Origin: Helicobacter sp.
Lineage (GTDB): Bacteria > Campylobacterota > Campylobacteria > Campylobacterales > Helicobacteraceae
Assembly (NCBI GenBank): GCA_014799985.1
Contig: JAAVGZ010000048.1
Location: forward strand, 13,155-25,212
Length of the DNA stretch: 12,058 nucleotides
Reading direction: 5' to 3'
The notes under the pieces were generated by a model. It did no database searches. It worked only from the letters and a program-made list of their open reading frames with translations, and was not told where the DNA came from. Every line of letters starts with the position of its first letter. The stretch's first letter is position 1. The position numbers and the translations under genes were made by a program. Below, piece after piece: positions 6,427 to 12,058 of the stretch.

Positions 6427-8870
6427 TGCAACAATGCCTGCTCCTCTTCGTCTTTGGGGCATTTGGCAATCGAGACGACCTTCTCGCCCTCCGCGACATT
6501 GACGATAATCACGCCGCTCGTGTTGCGCCCCGCCTTGCGAATGGTGTGCATATCCACGCGTATCATCTTGCCGTTGCCCGTGAGCAACATCAAATCCATG
6601 CTCTCATCGACATTCACGATTCCCACGAGCTGCCCCGTCTTTTGCGTGAGCTTCATCGCAATCACGCCCTTGCCGCCGCGCTTGGTCATGCGATACTCGC
6701 ATGCCTGCGTGCGCTTGCCGATTCCTTGCTCGCTGACGCTCAAAATCTCTTCGCTCTCCGAGTCAATCACCGTTGCGCCCGTTACATAGTCGTTTTCTTC
6801 TTTGAAACGAATCGCCGTTACGCCGCGCGTGTTGCGCCCCGTGTCGCGCACCTCGTTTGCCAAGAATCGCACAGCCATGCCATGATATGTAACAACCAAC
6901 ACCTGCTGCGCCTGCTCGTTGTCGATAATCTTCGCCATCACGAGTTCATCGTCCTCATCGAGGCTAATCGCGCGGATTCCGACCGAGCGAATGTTCCTAA
7001 ACTCGCTTAAGTTTGTGCGCTTCATCAAGCCCTTTTTCGTGAAAAATGCAATCGATTTGTTGCTTTCAAAGTCTTTTGTCGTAATCGTTGCCTTAATCTT
7101 CTCGCCCGGCGCGAGGTTGATGAGATTCACAACCGCCTTGCCAATCGCCGTGCGGCTCGCTTCGGGAATCTTATAGACCTTGAGCCAATAGAGCTGCCCT
7201 CTGTCGGTCAGGAATAGAATCGTGTCATGCGTGCTCGAGACGAAGAAGCTCTCGATGAAGTCATCATCATGCGTGTTTGCGCCAATCTTACCCTTGCCGC
7301 CTCGGTGCTGCTTCTCATAGATGCGAATCGGCACGCGCTTGACATAGCCGCGATGGCTCATCGTTACGACAACATTTTCGTCCGGAATCAAATCTTCCTC
7401 GTCAATGCTCTCGTAATCCTCGACAATCTCCGTGCGCCGCTCGTCATAGAATCGCTCGCGTACCTCGCGAAGCTCGGTTTTGATGACATTGTTGAGCTCC
7501 TCTTCGCTCTTTAGAATCTTCTCGAGTCCCGCAATCTGCTCGAGCAATTCTTGGTATTCCTTCTCGATTTTGTCGCGCTCAAGCCCCGTGAGGCGCTGCA
7601 AGCGCATGTCGAGAATCGCCTGCGCCTGAATCTCGCTCAATGTGTAGCGGCTCATGAGCTCGGCTTTGGCAACCTTTGGGTCGGAGCTCGCCTTCAAAAG
7701 CGCGACAATCTCATCGATGTGCTCGAGCGCAACGCGCAAGCCCTCGAGCAAGTGCACGCGCGCGCGCGCCTTTTGGAGCTCGAAGATGATGCGGCGGATA
7801 ATCACGCTCTTGCGGTGGTTGATGAACAGCTGCAACAGCTCGATGAGCGTAAAGATTTTGGGGCGCTTGTCGCAGATGGCAAGCAGAATGATTCCAAATG
7901 TCGTCTCCATCGGCGTGGATTTGAACAAATGATTGAGCACAATCTCGCTCATCGCGTCCCGCTTGAGCTCGACAACAACGCGCACGCCATCGCGGTCGCT
8001 CTCATCGCGCACCTCGCTGATTCCCTCGATTGCCTTCTCTTTCGCGAGCTCGGCAATCTGCTCGACAAGCCGCGCCTTGTTGACTTGGTAGGGCAATTCA
8101 TCGATAATAATCAAATCTTTTGTTTTCGTGCTCTCGATATGTGTCTTGGCGCGCACCTTGACGCGCCCGCGCCCTGTTGCGTAGGCTTCTTTGATTCCGT
8201 GTTTGCCATAGATAATGCCGCCTGTGGGGAAGTCTGGACCCCACAAATGCTCCATAATCTCGGGAAGGCTCGAATCGGGATTGTCGATGAGGTGCAATGT
8301 CGCGTCAATCACCTCGCTTAGGCGATGTGGCGGAATGTTTGTCGCCATGCCCACAGCGATTCCGTTGCTGCCATTCACGAGCAGGTTTGGAATCCGACTA
8401 GGCAGCACCTCGGGTTCTTGCTGGCTGCCGTCATAGTTGGGAATAAAAGTAACAGTTTCCTTTTCGATGTCGCGCAAAATCTCTTCGCTCGCAAATGTCA
8501 TGCGCGCTTCGGTGTAGCGCATCGCGGCGGCGCTGTCGCCGTCCATCGAGCCAAAGTTGCCCTGCCCATCGATGAGCTGCAGGCGCATCGAAAAATCTTG
8601 CGCCATACGCACAAGCGCATCATACACGGCGCTATCGCCATGCGGGTGGTATTTTCCTATCACGTCCCCGACAATGCGCGCGCTCTTTTTGTGCGGGCTG
8701 CGCGCGCCCATTCCGAGCTCGTGCATCGCATAGAGAATCCGGCGATGTACGGGCTTGAGCCCATCGCGCGCATCGGGCAGCGCACGCCCGATAATCACGC
8801 TCATTGAGTATTCAAGATAGCTTTCCTCAACGGATTGTTTGATTTTGATATTCTGAATGCTTTCTTCCAT
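6423..8870 (-). CDS. gyrA: DNA gyrase subunit A
   Basis: GyrA cuts and rejoins DNA in the GyrA2GyrB2 complex to introduce negative supercoils. With ATG 8870 the protein has 815 residues. It shows SYLEYSMSVIIGRALPDARD, KPVHRRILYAM, HPHGDSAVYDALVRMAQ and the catalytic tyrosine Y119 in AAMRYTEAR. The positions equal to E. coli S83 and D87 are S80 and D84, meaning no quinolone-resistance change is visible there. The GyrA box needed for DNA wrapping reads QHRGGKG (521-527) rather than QRRGGKG. A second TKRGGKG occurs in a later blade of the C-terminal pinwheel. An in-frame GTG at 8879 would add three residues, but GGAAGG (8887-8882) is only 2 bases from it and 11 from the ATG, so the ATG is preferred. 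It is the first gene of the minus-strand run and overlaps the next gene by 4 bases (ATGA). Confidence 0.97.
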   Translation of the reverse strand: MEESIQNIKIKQSVEESYLEYSMSVIIGRALPDARDGLKPVHRRILYAMHELGMGARSPHKKSARIVGDVIGKYHPHGDSAVYDALVRMAQDFSMRLQLIDGQGNFGSMDGDSAAAMRYTEARMTFASEEILRDIEKETVTFIPNYDGSQQEPEVLPSRIPNLLVNGSNGIAVGMATNIPPHRLSEVIDATLHLIDNPDSSLPEIMEHLWGPDFPTGGIIYGKHGIKEAYATGRGRVKVRAKTHIESTKTKDLIIIDELPYQVNKARLVEQIAELAKEKAIEGISEVRDESDRDGVRVVVELKRDAMSEIVLNHLFKSTPMETTFGIILLAICDKRPKIFTLIELLQLFINHRKSVIIRRIIFELQKARARVHLLEGLRVALEHIDEIVALLKASSDPKVAKAELMSRYTLSEIQAQAILDMRLQRLTGLERDKIEKEYQELLEQIAGLEKILKSEEELNNVIKTELREVRERFYDERRTEIVEDYESIDEEDLIPDENVVVTMSHRGYVKRVPIRIYEKQHRGGKGKIGANTHDDDFIESFFVSSTHDTILFLTDRGQLYWLKVYKIPEASRTAIGKAVVNLINLAPGEKIKATITTKDFESNKSIAFFTKKGLMKRTNLSEFRNIRSVGIRAISLDEDDELVMAKIIDNEQAQQVLVVTYHGMAVRFLANEVRDTGRNTRGVTAIRFKEENDYVTGATVIDSESEEILSVSEQGIGKRTQACEYRMTKRGGKGVIAMKLTQKTGQLVGIVNVDESMDLMLLTGNGKMIRVDMHTIRKAGRNTSGVIIVNVAEGEKVVSIAKCPKDEEEQALLQ

Positions 8871-8886
8871 ATCTGCCACAGCCTTC

Positions 8887-8917
8887 CATTTTTAGCAAAA
8901 ACCATTTTAGCATAAAC
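8887..8917 (-). promoter_or_regulatory. gyrA promoter region with tandem extended -10-like motifs
   Basis: On the minus strand TTTATGCTAAAATG (8916-8903) contains TGC-TAAAAT, with -10 at 8909-8904 and a predicted start near 8897, about 27 bases before ATG 8870. A near copy, TTTTTGCTAAAAATGG, follows directly downstream. The first motif is identical over 14 bases to the one in front of secA. The second copy would start transcription very close to the ribosome site, so it may be a spacer duplication or a weak alternative. Confidence 0.55.
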
Positions 8918-8972
8918 TTCCTAACGCGATGAAATTGGCGCGCAAACTCTTGCAAATTCAGAATTTTTTGGG

Positions 8973-8978
8973 TAGAAT
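8973..8978 (+). promoter_or_regulatory. Candidate -10 of the mnmA promoter
   Basis: TAGAAT stands 28 bases before the mnmA ATG and follows a T-run (8964-8969), typical of Campylobacterota promoters that have T-rich upstream DNA instead of a -35. Transcription would start near 8985. AAGGA (8993-8997) is the ribosome site, 9 bases before ATG 9007. Confidence 0.5.
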
Positions 8979-9006
8979 ACAGCATCGAAGTTAAGGATAA
9001 CAACCG

Positions 9007-10053
9007 ATGAATAAAAAAGTCGCCTTGCTGATGAGTGGAGGAGTCGACTCGTCTTATTGTGCGTATTTGTTAAAAGAGCAGGGATACGAGATTCATGGAA
9101 TCTATCTCAAGCTGCATGGGCGCGAAGAGCTGCATGCTGCAAATATTCGCAATATCCAAAAAGCAAGCAATCATTTAGGCTTTGTTTATGATGTCTTGGA
9201 CGCGCAAGAGCTTTTCAAAGAACATGTCTATAATGAATTTGTGCGCGGCTACCAAGAAGGGCGCACACCCAATCCATGCGCGATGTGCAACCCACGCATG
9301 AAATTTGGCTTTGCATTCGCAAAGGCAATGGAAATGGGCTGTGATTACATCGCGACAGGGCACTATGCACGCGTCAAAAACGGCAGAATCCGCGAGGCAT
9401 TCGATTCACACAAAGACCAAAGCTATTTTCTATTTGGAATCCCACAAGAAGCCATTGACCGCGTGATTTTCCCACTCGGCGAGCTGCTCAAGCAAGACAT
9501 CAAGCCCATTGCGCTCGCCAAGCTCCCTTGGCTAGGCAACATCGAAACCTACAAAGAATCCCAAGAAATCTGCTTTGTCGAAAAAGACTATGTCGATGTG
9601 CTTAAGCAACATGTCCCTGTCGAGCAAGCAGGCGAGATTGTGAACACGCAAGGGCAGACAATCGGCACGCACAAGGGCTACATGCAATACACCATCGGCA
9701 AGCGCAAGGGCTTTTTCGTCAATGGTGCGCACACGCCGCATTATGTGCTCGCCATTCACCCCAAAGAGAATCAAATCGTTGTCGGTACAAAAGACGAGCT
9801 CGCCAAGAATCGCGTGCTCGCCAATCCGCTCGCCCTGCCGCATGGCTTTGAGCCACGCGAGTGCATGGTCAAGATTCGCTACCGCAGCCCCAAAACGCCT
9901 GCGAGCGTCCATCTCGATTCGCGAGGGCAGCTGATTGCCAATCTCAAAGAGCATGCCTATGGCGTTGCCAATGGGCAAGCGCTGGTGCTGTATGACGGCG
10001 ATTTGGTGCTTGGCGGCGGCTTCATCGTGCATTCAGAGATTGCCTCATCTTAG
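9007..10053 (+). CDS. mnmA: MnmA, tRNA-specific 2-thiouridylase
   Basis: MnmA adenylates U34 of Lys, Glu and Gln tRNAs and replaces its 2-oxygen with sulfur, tuning wobble decoding. The 348 residues are a typical length. The PP-loop SGGVDSS (10-16) binds ATP. NPCAMCN (89-95) carries the nucleophilic C94, and SQEICF (185-190) carries the partner C189. GHYAR (118-122) and KDQSYFL (136-142) are further family signatures, and YTIGKRKGF belongs to the central domain. The usual Asp of NPDxxCN is Cys here (C91), giving a CxxC; such variants occur in other bacterial MnmA proteins. ATG 9007 is supported by AAGGA nine bases before it. The gene diverges from gyrA and is followed after 15 bp by a small gene on the same strand, probably cotranscribed. 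Confidence 0.96.
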   Translation: MNKKVALLMSGGVDSSYCAYLLKEQGYEIHGIYLKLHGREELHAANIRNIQKASNHLGFVYDVLDAQELFKEHVYNEFVRGYQEGRTPNPCAMCNPRMKFGFAFAKAMEMGCDYIATGHYARVKNGRIREAFDSHKDQSYFLFGIPQEAIDRVIFPLGELLKQDIKPIALAKLPWLGNIETYKESQEICFVEKDYVDVLKQHVPVEQAGEIVNTQGQTIGTHKGYMQYTIGKRKGFFVNGAHTPHYVLAIHPKENQIVVGTKDELAKNRVLANPLALPHGFEPRECMVKIRYRSPKTPASVHLDSRGQLIANLKEHAYGVANGQALVLYDGDLVLGGGFIVHSEIASS

Positions 10054-10056
10054 GTC

Positions 10057-10065
10057 AAGGAGGAG
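10057..10065 (+). promoter_or_regulatory. Strong ribosome binding site of the 65-codon gene
   Basis: AAGGAGGAG is close to a full anti-Shine-Dalgarno match and stands just before ATG 10069. It is the best site in the window and the main argument that this short frame is translated. Confidence 0.7.
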
Positions 10066-10068
10066 ATT

Positions 10069-10266
10069 ATGATTCGAAGTAGTGGAAACAGGAACAGCAG
10101 AATTGAACCACCAAAGACTGTCAAAGGGTATCGGGAACATTTCGATAACAAAATCAACAAGAAGCGAAAGGTTGTCTATGTTGACGAAAATGACCCCAAC
10201 TACCTTTCTTATGTGCTTTCGATGGATTTAGAGGTTCGCCCCATTCCAAAAGAAAAAGCCAAATAG
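10069..10266 (+). CDS. Small hypothetical protein (65 aa) downstream of mnmA
   Basis: I do not recognise a family. The 65-residue product is basic at the start (MIRSSGNRNSRIEPPK), has a lysine cluster KINKKRKVVYVDEND in the middle, and ends EVRPIPKEKAK. There is no signal peptide, membrane segment or cysteine, so it is probably a soluble cytoplasmic protein. The basic patch followed by an acidic stretch could suit RNA or ribosome binding, but that is a guess. The gene lies 15 bp after mnmA on the same strand behind a very strong ribosome site, so it is probably made from the mnmA transcript. Codon use is ordinary for the window, and composition (about 45% GC in 10081-10140) is slightly lower than in the neighbouring genes. 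It is followed by a hairpin-rich spacer. Confidence 0.7.
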   Translation: MIRSSGNRNSRIEPPKTVKGYREHFDNKINKKRKVVYVDENDPNYLSYVLSMDLEVRPIPKEKAK

Positions 10267-10387
10267 GAATCGGCAAAACAGCGTCTTGTTATTGCAAAAG
10301 CAAGCTTTTGCTGTCGTTTGCGCAATCCGCAAACTCCCCAACGTTATGCGACAGGCTCTTATGCTCTGTCGCTGCCCTAAACGGAGG

Positions 10388-10412
10388 GCAAAAGCTTTTT
10401 GCTTTGTCCCAC
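10388..10412 (+). terminator. Terminator-like hairpin closing the mnmA transcript
   Basis: GCAAAA (10388-10393) and TTTTGC (10397-10402) form a short stem, followed by TTTGT. A larger imperfect form pairs GGG (10386-10388) with CCC (10408-10410). The T-run after the stem is short, so strength is uncertain. Confidence 0.3.
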
Positions 10413-10474
10413 ATCACATGGATAGCCGATGCACAAGCGCGCATTGCTATTGCATGATTGCATATCTTATGAGC

Positions 10475-10479
10475 AGGAG
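10475..10479 (+). promoter_or_regulatory. Ribosome binding site of prs
   Basis: AGGAG lies 9 bases before ATG 10489. It decides the start: an in-frame ATG at 10429 would add 20 residues, including CISYEQEQCC, that Prs proteins do not have. Confidence 0.6.
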
Positions 10480-10488
10480 CAATGTTGC

Positions 10489-11418
10489 ATGAAAAGCTAC
10501 AAAATCTTCAGCGGAACGGCGCACCCGTGCTTCGCCGCTGATGTCGCAAAAAACCTTGATGTTTTGCTATCCCCCGCCGAGATTACGCGCTTTAGCGATG
10601 GCGAAATCAGCGTGCGAATCTCCGAGAGCGTGCGCGGGTATGATGTGTTTGTGATTCAGCCCACATGCGCACCGGCGAACGATAGCCTCATGGAACTCTT
10701 GATTATCGCCGATGCGATGAAGCGCAGCTCCGCCGCATCGATTACGGCGGTGATTCCCTATTTTGGCTATGCGCGCCAAGACCGCAAAGCCGCCCCGCGC
10801 GTGCCCATTAGCGCGAAGCTCGTTGCCGACTTGCTCCAAAGCGCAGGCGTGAATCGTGTCGTAACAATGGACCTCCATGCAGGGCAGATTCAGGGCTTTT
10901 TCGACATTCCCGTCGACAACCTCTATGGCTCGATTGTGTTCAAGGAATATGTCGAGAATCTCAACCTGATTCACCCCATTGTCGCGAGCCCCGACATCGG
11001 CGGCGTGGCGCGCGCGCGCTATTTCGCGAAGCTGCTGAACCTCGACTTGGCAATCATCGACAAGCGCCGCCAAAAGGCGAACGAAAGCGAGGTGATGAAC
11101 ATCATCGGCGATGTGCAGGGCAAGAGCGTGATTCTGCTCGATGACATGATTGACACGGCGGGCACGATGCTCAAAGCCGCCGAGGCGCTCAAGGCGCAGG
11201 GCGCGCGCGCCGTGCTCGCGTTTGGCACGCATGCTGTCTTTAGCGGCGCGGCGAGGGAGAGAATCGAGAGCCCAGCGATTGATAATGTGGTCGTTACCGA
11301 CACAATCCCACTGCACAACCCACACAACAAAATCAAAATACTAAGCGTTGCCTCGCTGTTTGCCGAGGTGATTCGGAGGATTTATCGTAATGAAAGCGTT
11401 CAATCATTGTTTGATTAG
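10489..11418 (+). CDS. prs: Ribose-phosphate pyrophosphokinase (PRPP synthetase)
   Basis: Prs transfers pyrophosphate from ATP to ribose 5-phosphate. The product PRPP feeds purine, pyrimidine, NAD, histidine and tryptophan synthesis. The 309 residues have the normal bacterial length. Signatures in order are KIFSGTAHP, RFSDGEISVRI, YARQDRK (94-100, ATP contact), the class I signature DLHAGQIQGFFDIPVDNL (127-144), SPDIGGVARA (166-175), the flexible-loop DKRR (190-193) and the PRPP-binding loop DDMIDTAGT (217-225). ATG 10489 is preferred over 10429 on length, N-terminal match (MKSYKIFSG) and the AGGAG nine bases upstream. It is preceded by a structured spacer and its 3' end overlaps the next gene by 29 bases. 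No defect is visible. Confidence 0.97.
   Translation: MKSYKIFSGTAHPCFAADVAKNLDVLLSPAEITRFSDGEISVRISESVRGYDVFVIQPTCAPANDSLMELLIIADAMKRSSAASITAVIPYFGYARQDRKAAPRVPISAKLVADLLQSAGVNRVVTMDLHAGQIQGFFDIPVDNLYGSIVFKEYVENLNLIHPIVASPDIGGVARARYFAKLLNLDLAIIDKRRQKANESEVMNIIGDVQGKSVILLDDMIDTAGTMLKAAEALKAQGARAVLAFGTHAVFSGAARERIESPAIDNVVVTDTIPLHNPHNKIKILSVASLFAEVIRRIYRNESVQSLFD
11375..11380 (+). promoter_or_regulatory. Ribosome binding site of the cyclophilin, inside prs
   Basis: GGAGGA lies within the prs coding sequence, 9 bases before ATG 11390 in another frame. It fixes the cyclophilin start and points to translation from the prs transcript. Confidence 0.65.
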
Positions 11419-11971
11419 AATCCTTGCCGCGTTGCTTTGCTGCGCCGCTTTTGCGCATGCCGAGGACATCGCGGCGATTCTAAAGAGCGACAAAAACCCC
11501 CAAGTTTTGTTGCAGACCACAGCGGGCGAGCTCACGCTCGAGCTCTTTCCCAAAGTCGCGCCTAAGGCTGTCGAGAACTTCTTGCGGCTCGTAAACACAG
11601 GCTATTACAACGGCATTGGATTCCACAGAATCATCAAGGGATTCATGATTCAAGGCGGCGACCCATCGGGCACGGGGCGTGGCGGCAGCTCGATTTGGAA
11701 CAAACCCTTTGAGGACGAAATCGCGCTAGGCTACACCTTCGACCGCGGCGGCGTCTTGGCGATGGCAAACGCAGGCGCAAACACCAATGGTTCGCAGTTT
11801 TTCATCACGACAGCAAAAGCGCCATGGCTAAACGGCAAACACACCATTTTTGGCGAGGTCAAAAGCGGCTTCGAGACGCTCAACGCGCTCGAATCGATTC
11901 CAACCGATTCCAACAACCGCCCGCAAGAAACCCCGCGCATTTTGCAGGCGAGCATTTTGCCTAGTGAGTGA
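11390..11971 (+). CDS. Secreted cyclophilin-type peptidyl-prolyl cis-trans isomerase
   Basis: This 193-residue enzyme would speed proline isomerisation in exported proteins. The signal peptide (residues 1-24, ending AFAHA before EDIAAIL) has an Ala-X-Ala cleavage site, placing it in the periplasm. The catalytic core is intact: FHRII with R80 (cyclophilin A R55), GFMIQGGD (84-91), MANAGANTNGSQFFIT (125-140) with F138, and W146...H151 (cyclophilin A W121, H126) in APWLNGKHTIFG. The length and short loops are those of bacterial single-domain cyclophilins. The start lies 29 bases inside the end of prs in another reading frame, with GGAGGA in front, so the two are cotranscribed and probably coupled. 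It is convergent with the edge gene, with a 6-base gap. A symbol such as ppiA would be reasonable, but paralogues may exist. Confidence 0.93.
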   Translation: MKAFNHCLIRILAALLCCAAFAHAEDIAAILKSDKNPQVLLQTTAGELTLELFPKVAPKAVENFLRLVNTGYYNGIGFHRIIKGFMIQGGDPSGTGRGGSSIWNKPFEDEIALGYTFDRGGVLAMANAGANTNGSQFFITTAKAPWLNGKHTIFGEVKSGFETLNALESIPTDSNNRPQETPRILQASILPSE

Positions 11972-11977
11972 TTCTGG

Positions 11978-12058
11978 CTACTCGACAATGCGCGGCAGTG
12001 TGATTCCCTGCTGCTTTTGGTATTTGCCGCTCTTGTCTTTGTAGCTCACCTCGCAATC
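11978..12058 (-). CDS. C-terminal end of an unidentified gene (cut by window edge)
   Basis: On the minus strand an open frame runs from the right edge to TAG at 11980-11978. It gives 26 residues that begin DCEVSYKDKSGKYQKQQG and end with the motif LPRIVE. Amino-acid content and codon choice (GAG, AAG, CAG, ATC) look like the coding DNA of the rest of the window, and tail-to-tail placement 6 bp from the cyclophilin stop is natural. The fragment is too short to assign a family, and the evidence that it is a real gene is composition and position only. Confidence 0.55.
   Translation of the reverse strand, partial: DCEVSYKDKSGKYQKQQGITLPRIVE

Larger units (their letters stand above)
10267..10488 (+). 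other. Hairpin-rich 222-bp spacer upstream of prs
   Basis: This is the longest gene-free stretch. Five hairpins follow each other within about 120 bases: GCAAAAG/CTTTTGC (10294-10311), GTTTGCG/CGCAAAC (10316-10334), GCGACAG/CTGTCGC (10348-10372), GCCCT/AGGGC (10374-10389) and GCAAAA/TTTTGC (10388-10402). Several arms have more than one possible partner: CGACAG at 10349 can pair with CTGTCG at 10311 or at 10366, and GCAAAAGC occurs at both 10294 and 10388 with GCTTTTGC at 10304. GCAAA/ACAGC (10273-10282) can also pair with 10310-10321, competing with the second hairpin. The last 75 bases hold three TTGCAT words and the prs ribosome site. No credible reading frame is present. It may be a terminator plus a structured prs leader, a small RNA, or a palindromic repeat; I cannot decide. 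Confidence 0.55.

Noticed and set aside
7551..8321. Long plus-strand frames opposite gyrA, flgR and lolA (also 5149-6051, 6264-7010 and 4336-5094)
   Set aside because: They are antisense shadows of clearly identified genes, with no ribosome sites and no recognisable domains.
10429..10488. Upstream ATG that would lengthen Prs by 20 residues
   Set aside because: No ribosome site before it, the extension is unlike any Prs N-terminus, and ATG 10489 gives the standard length.
10267..10488. tRNA, SRP RNA, tmRNA or 6S RNA in the prs spacer
   Set aside because: I found no cloverleaf with CCA-side acceptor pairing, no SRP tetraloop region, no tmRNA tag frame and no long 6S-like single stem.
10286..10492. 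68-codon frame in the spacer upstream of prs
   Set aside because: It starts with TTG, has no ribosome site, runs across all the inverted repeats and ends in the prs start region; it is explained by the repeats being free of stops.
1..12058. CRISPR array, insertion sequence, prophage or attachment site
   Set aside because: No regularly spaced repeats, transposase or integrase motifs, or terminal inverted repeats with target duplications were seen on either strand.

Overview
The window looks chromosomal, from a Campylobacterota (epsilonproteobacterial) genome and most likely a Helicobacter relative. From memory, H. pylori has gyrA - HP0702 - flgR and lolA - secA neighbourhoods, and both are recognisable here. 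The response regulator lacks a DNA-binding domain as H. pylori FlgR does, and the toxin-antitoxin pair resembles HP0895/HP0894-type modules. Base composition is clearly richer in GC than H. pylori in the housekeeping part, so this is not H. pylori itself; the species cannot be named from the sequence alone.

Layout. (1) 1-1673, plus strand: an AT-rich accessory segment. It holds the C-terminal part of a type IIG/Eco57I-like restriction-modification enzyme (cut by the left edge), then a compact YafQ/RelE-superfamily toxin-antitoxin operon with its own strong promoter. (2) 1701-8870, minus strand: a same-strand run in the order gyrA, a small secreted protein gene, flgR, lolA, secA. Gaps are -4, 3, 33 and 55 bp. 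It starts from an extended -10 promoter in front of gyrA, and a second promoter with the same 14-base core lies directly before secA. (3) 9007-11971, plus strand: mnmA, a 65-codon orphan gene, a 222-bp hairpin-rich spacer, prs, and a secreted cyclophilin whose start lies inside the end of prs. (4) 11978-12058, minus strand: the last 26 codons of an unidentified gene, convergent with the cyclophilin.

How the parts fit. Regions 2 and 3 are housekeeping: DNA supercoiling (GyrA), sigma-54 flagellar gene control (FlgR), lipoprotein and protein export (LolA, SecA), tRNA 2-thiolation (MnmA), PRPP synthesis (Prs) and periplasmic folding (cyclophilin). gyrA and mnmA diverge from a 127-136 bp promoter region. 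Region 1 is the accessory part, and its join to secA is tight (27 bp between convergent stop codons).

No clearly new multi-gene system is visible. The items most worth a second look are the toxin with two substituted active-site positions, the cluster of competing hairpins upstream of prs, the mosaic specificity domain in the restriction enzyme, and two small uncharacterised genes (the secreted protein between gyrA and flgR, and the 65-aa protein after mnmA). No gene-free stretch exceeds 300 bases; the longest is 10267-10488.
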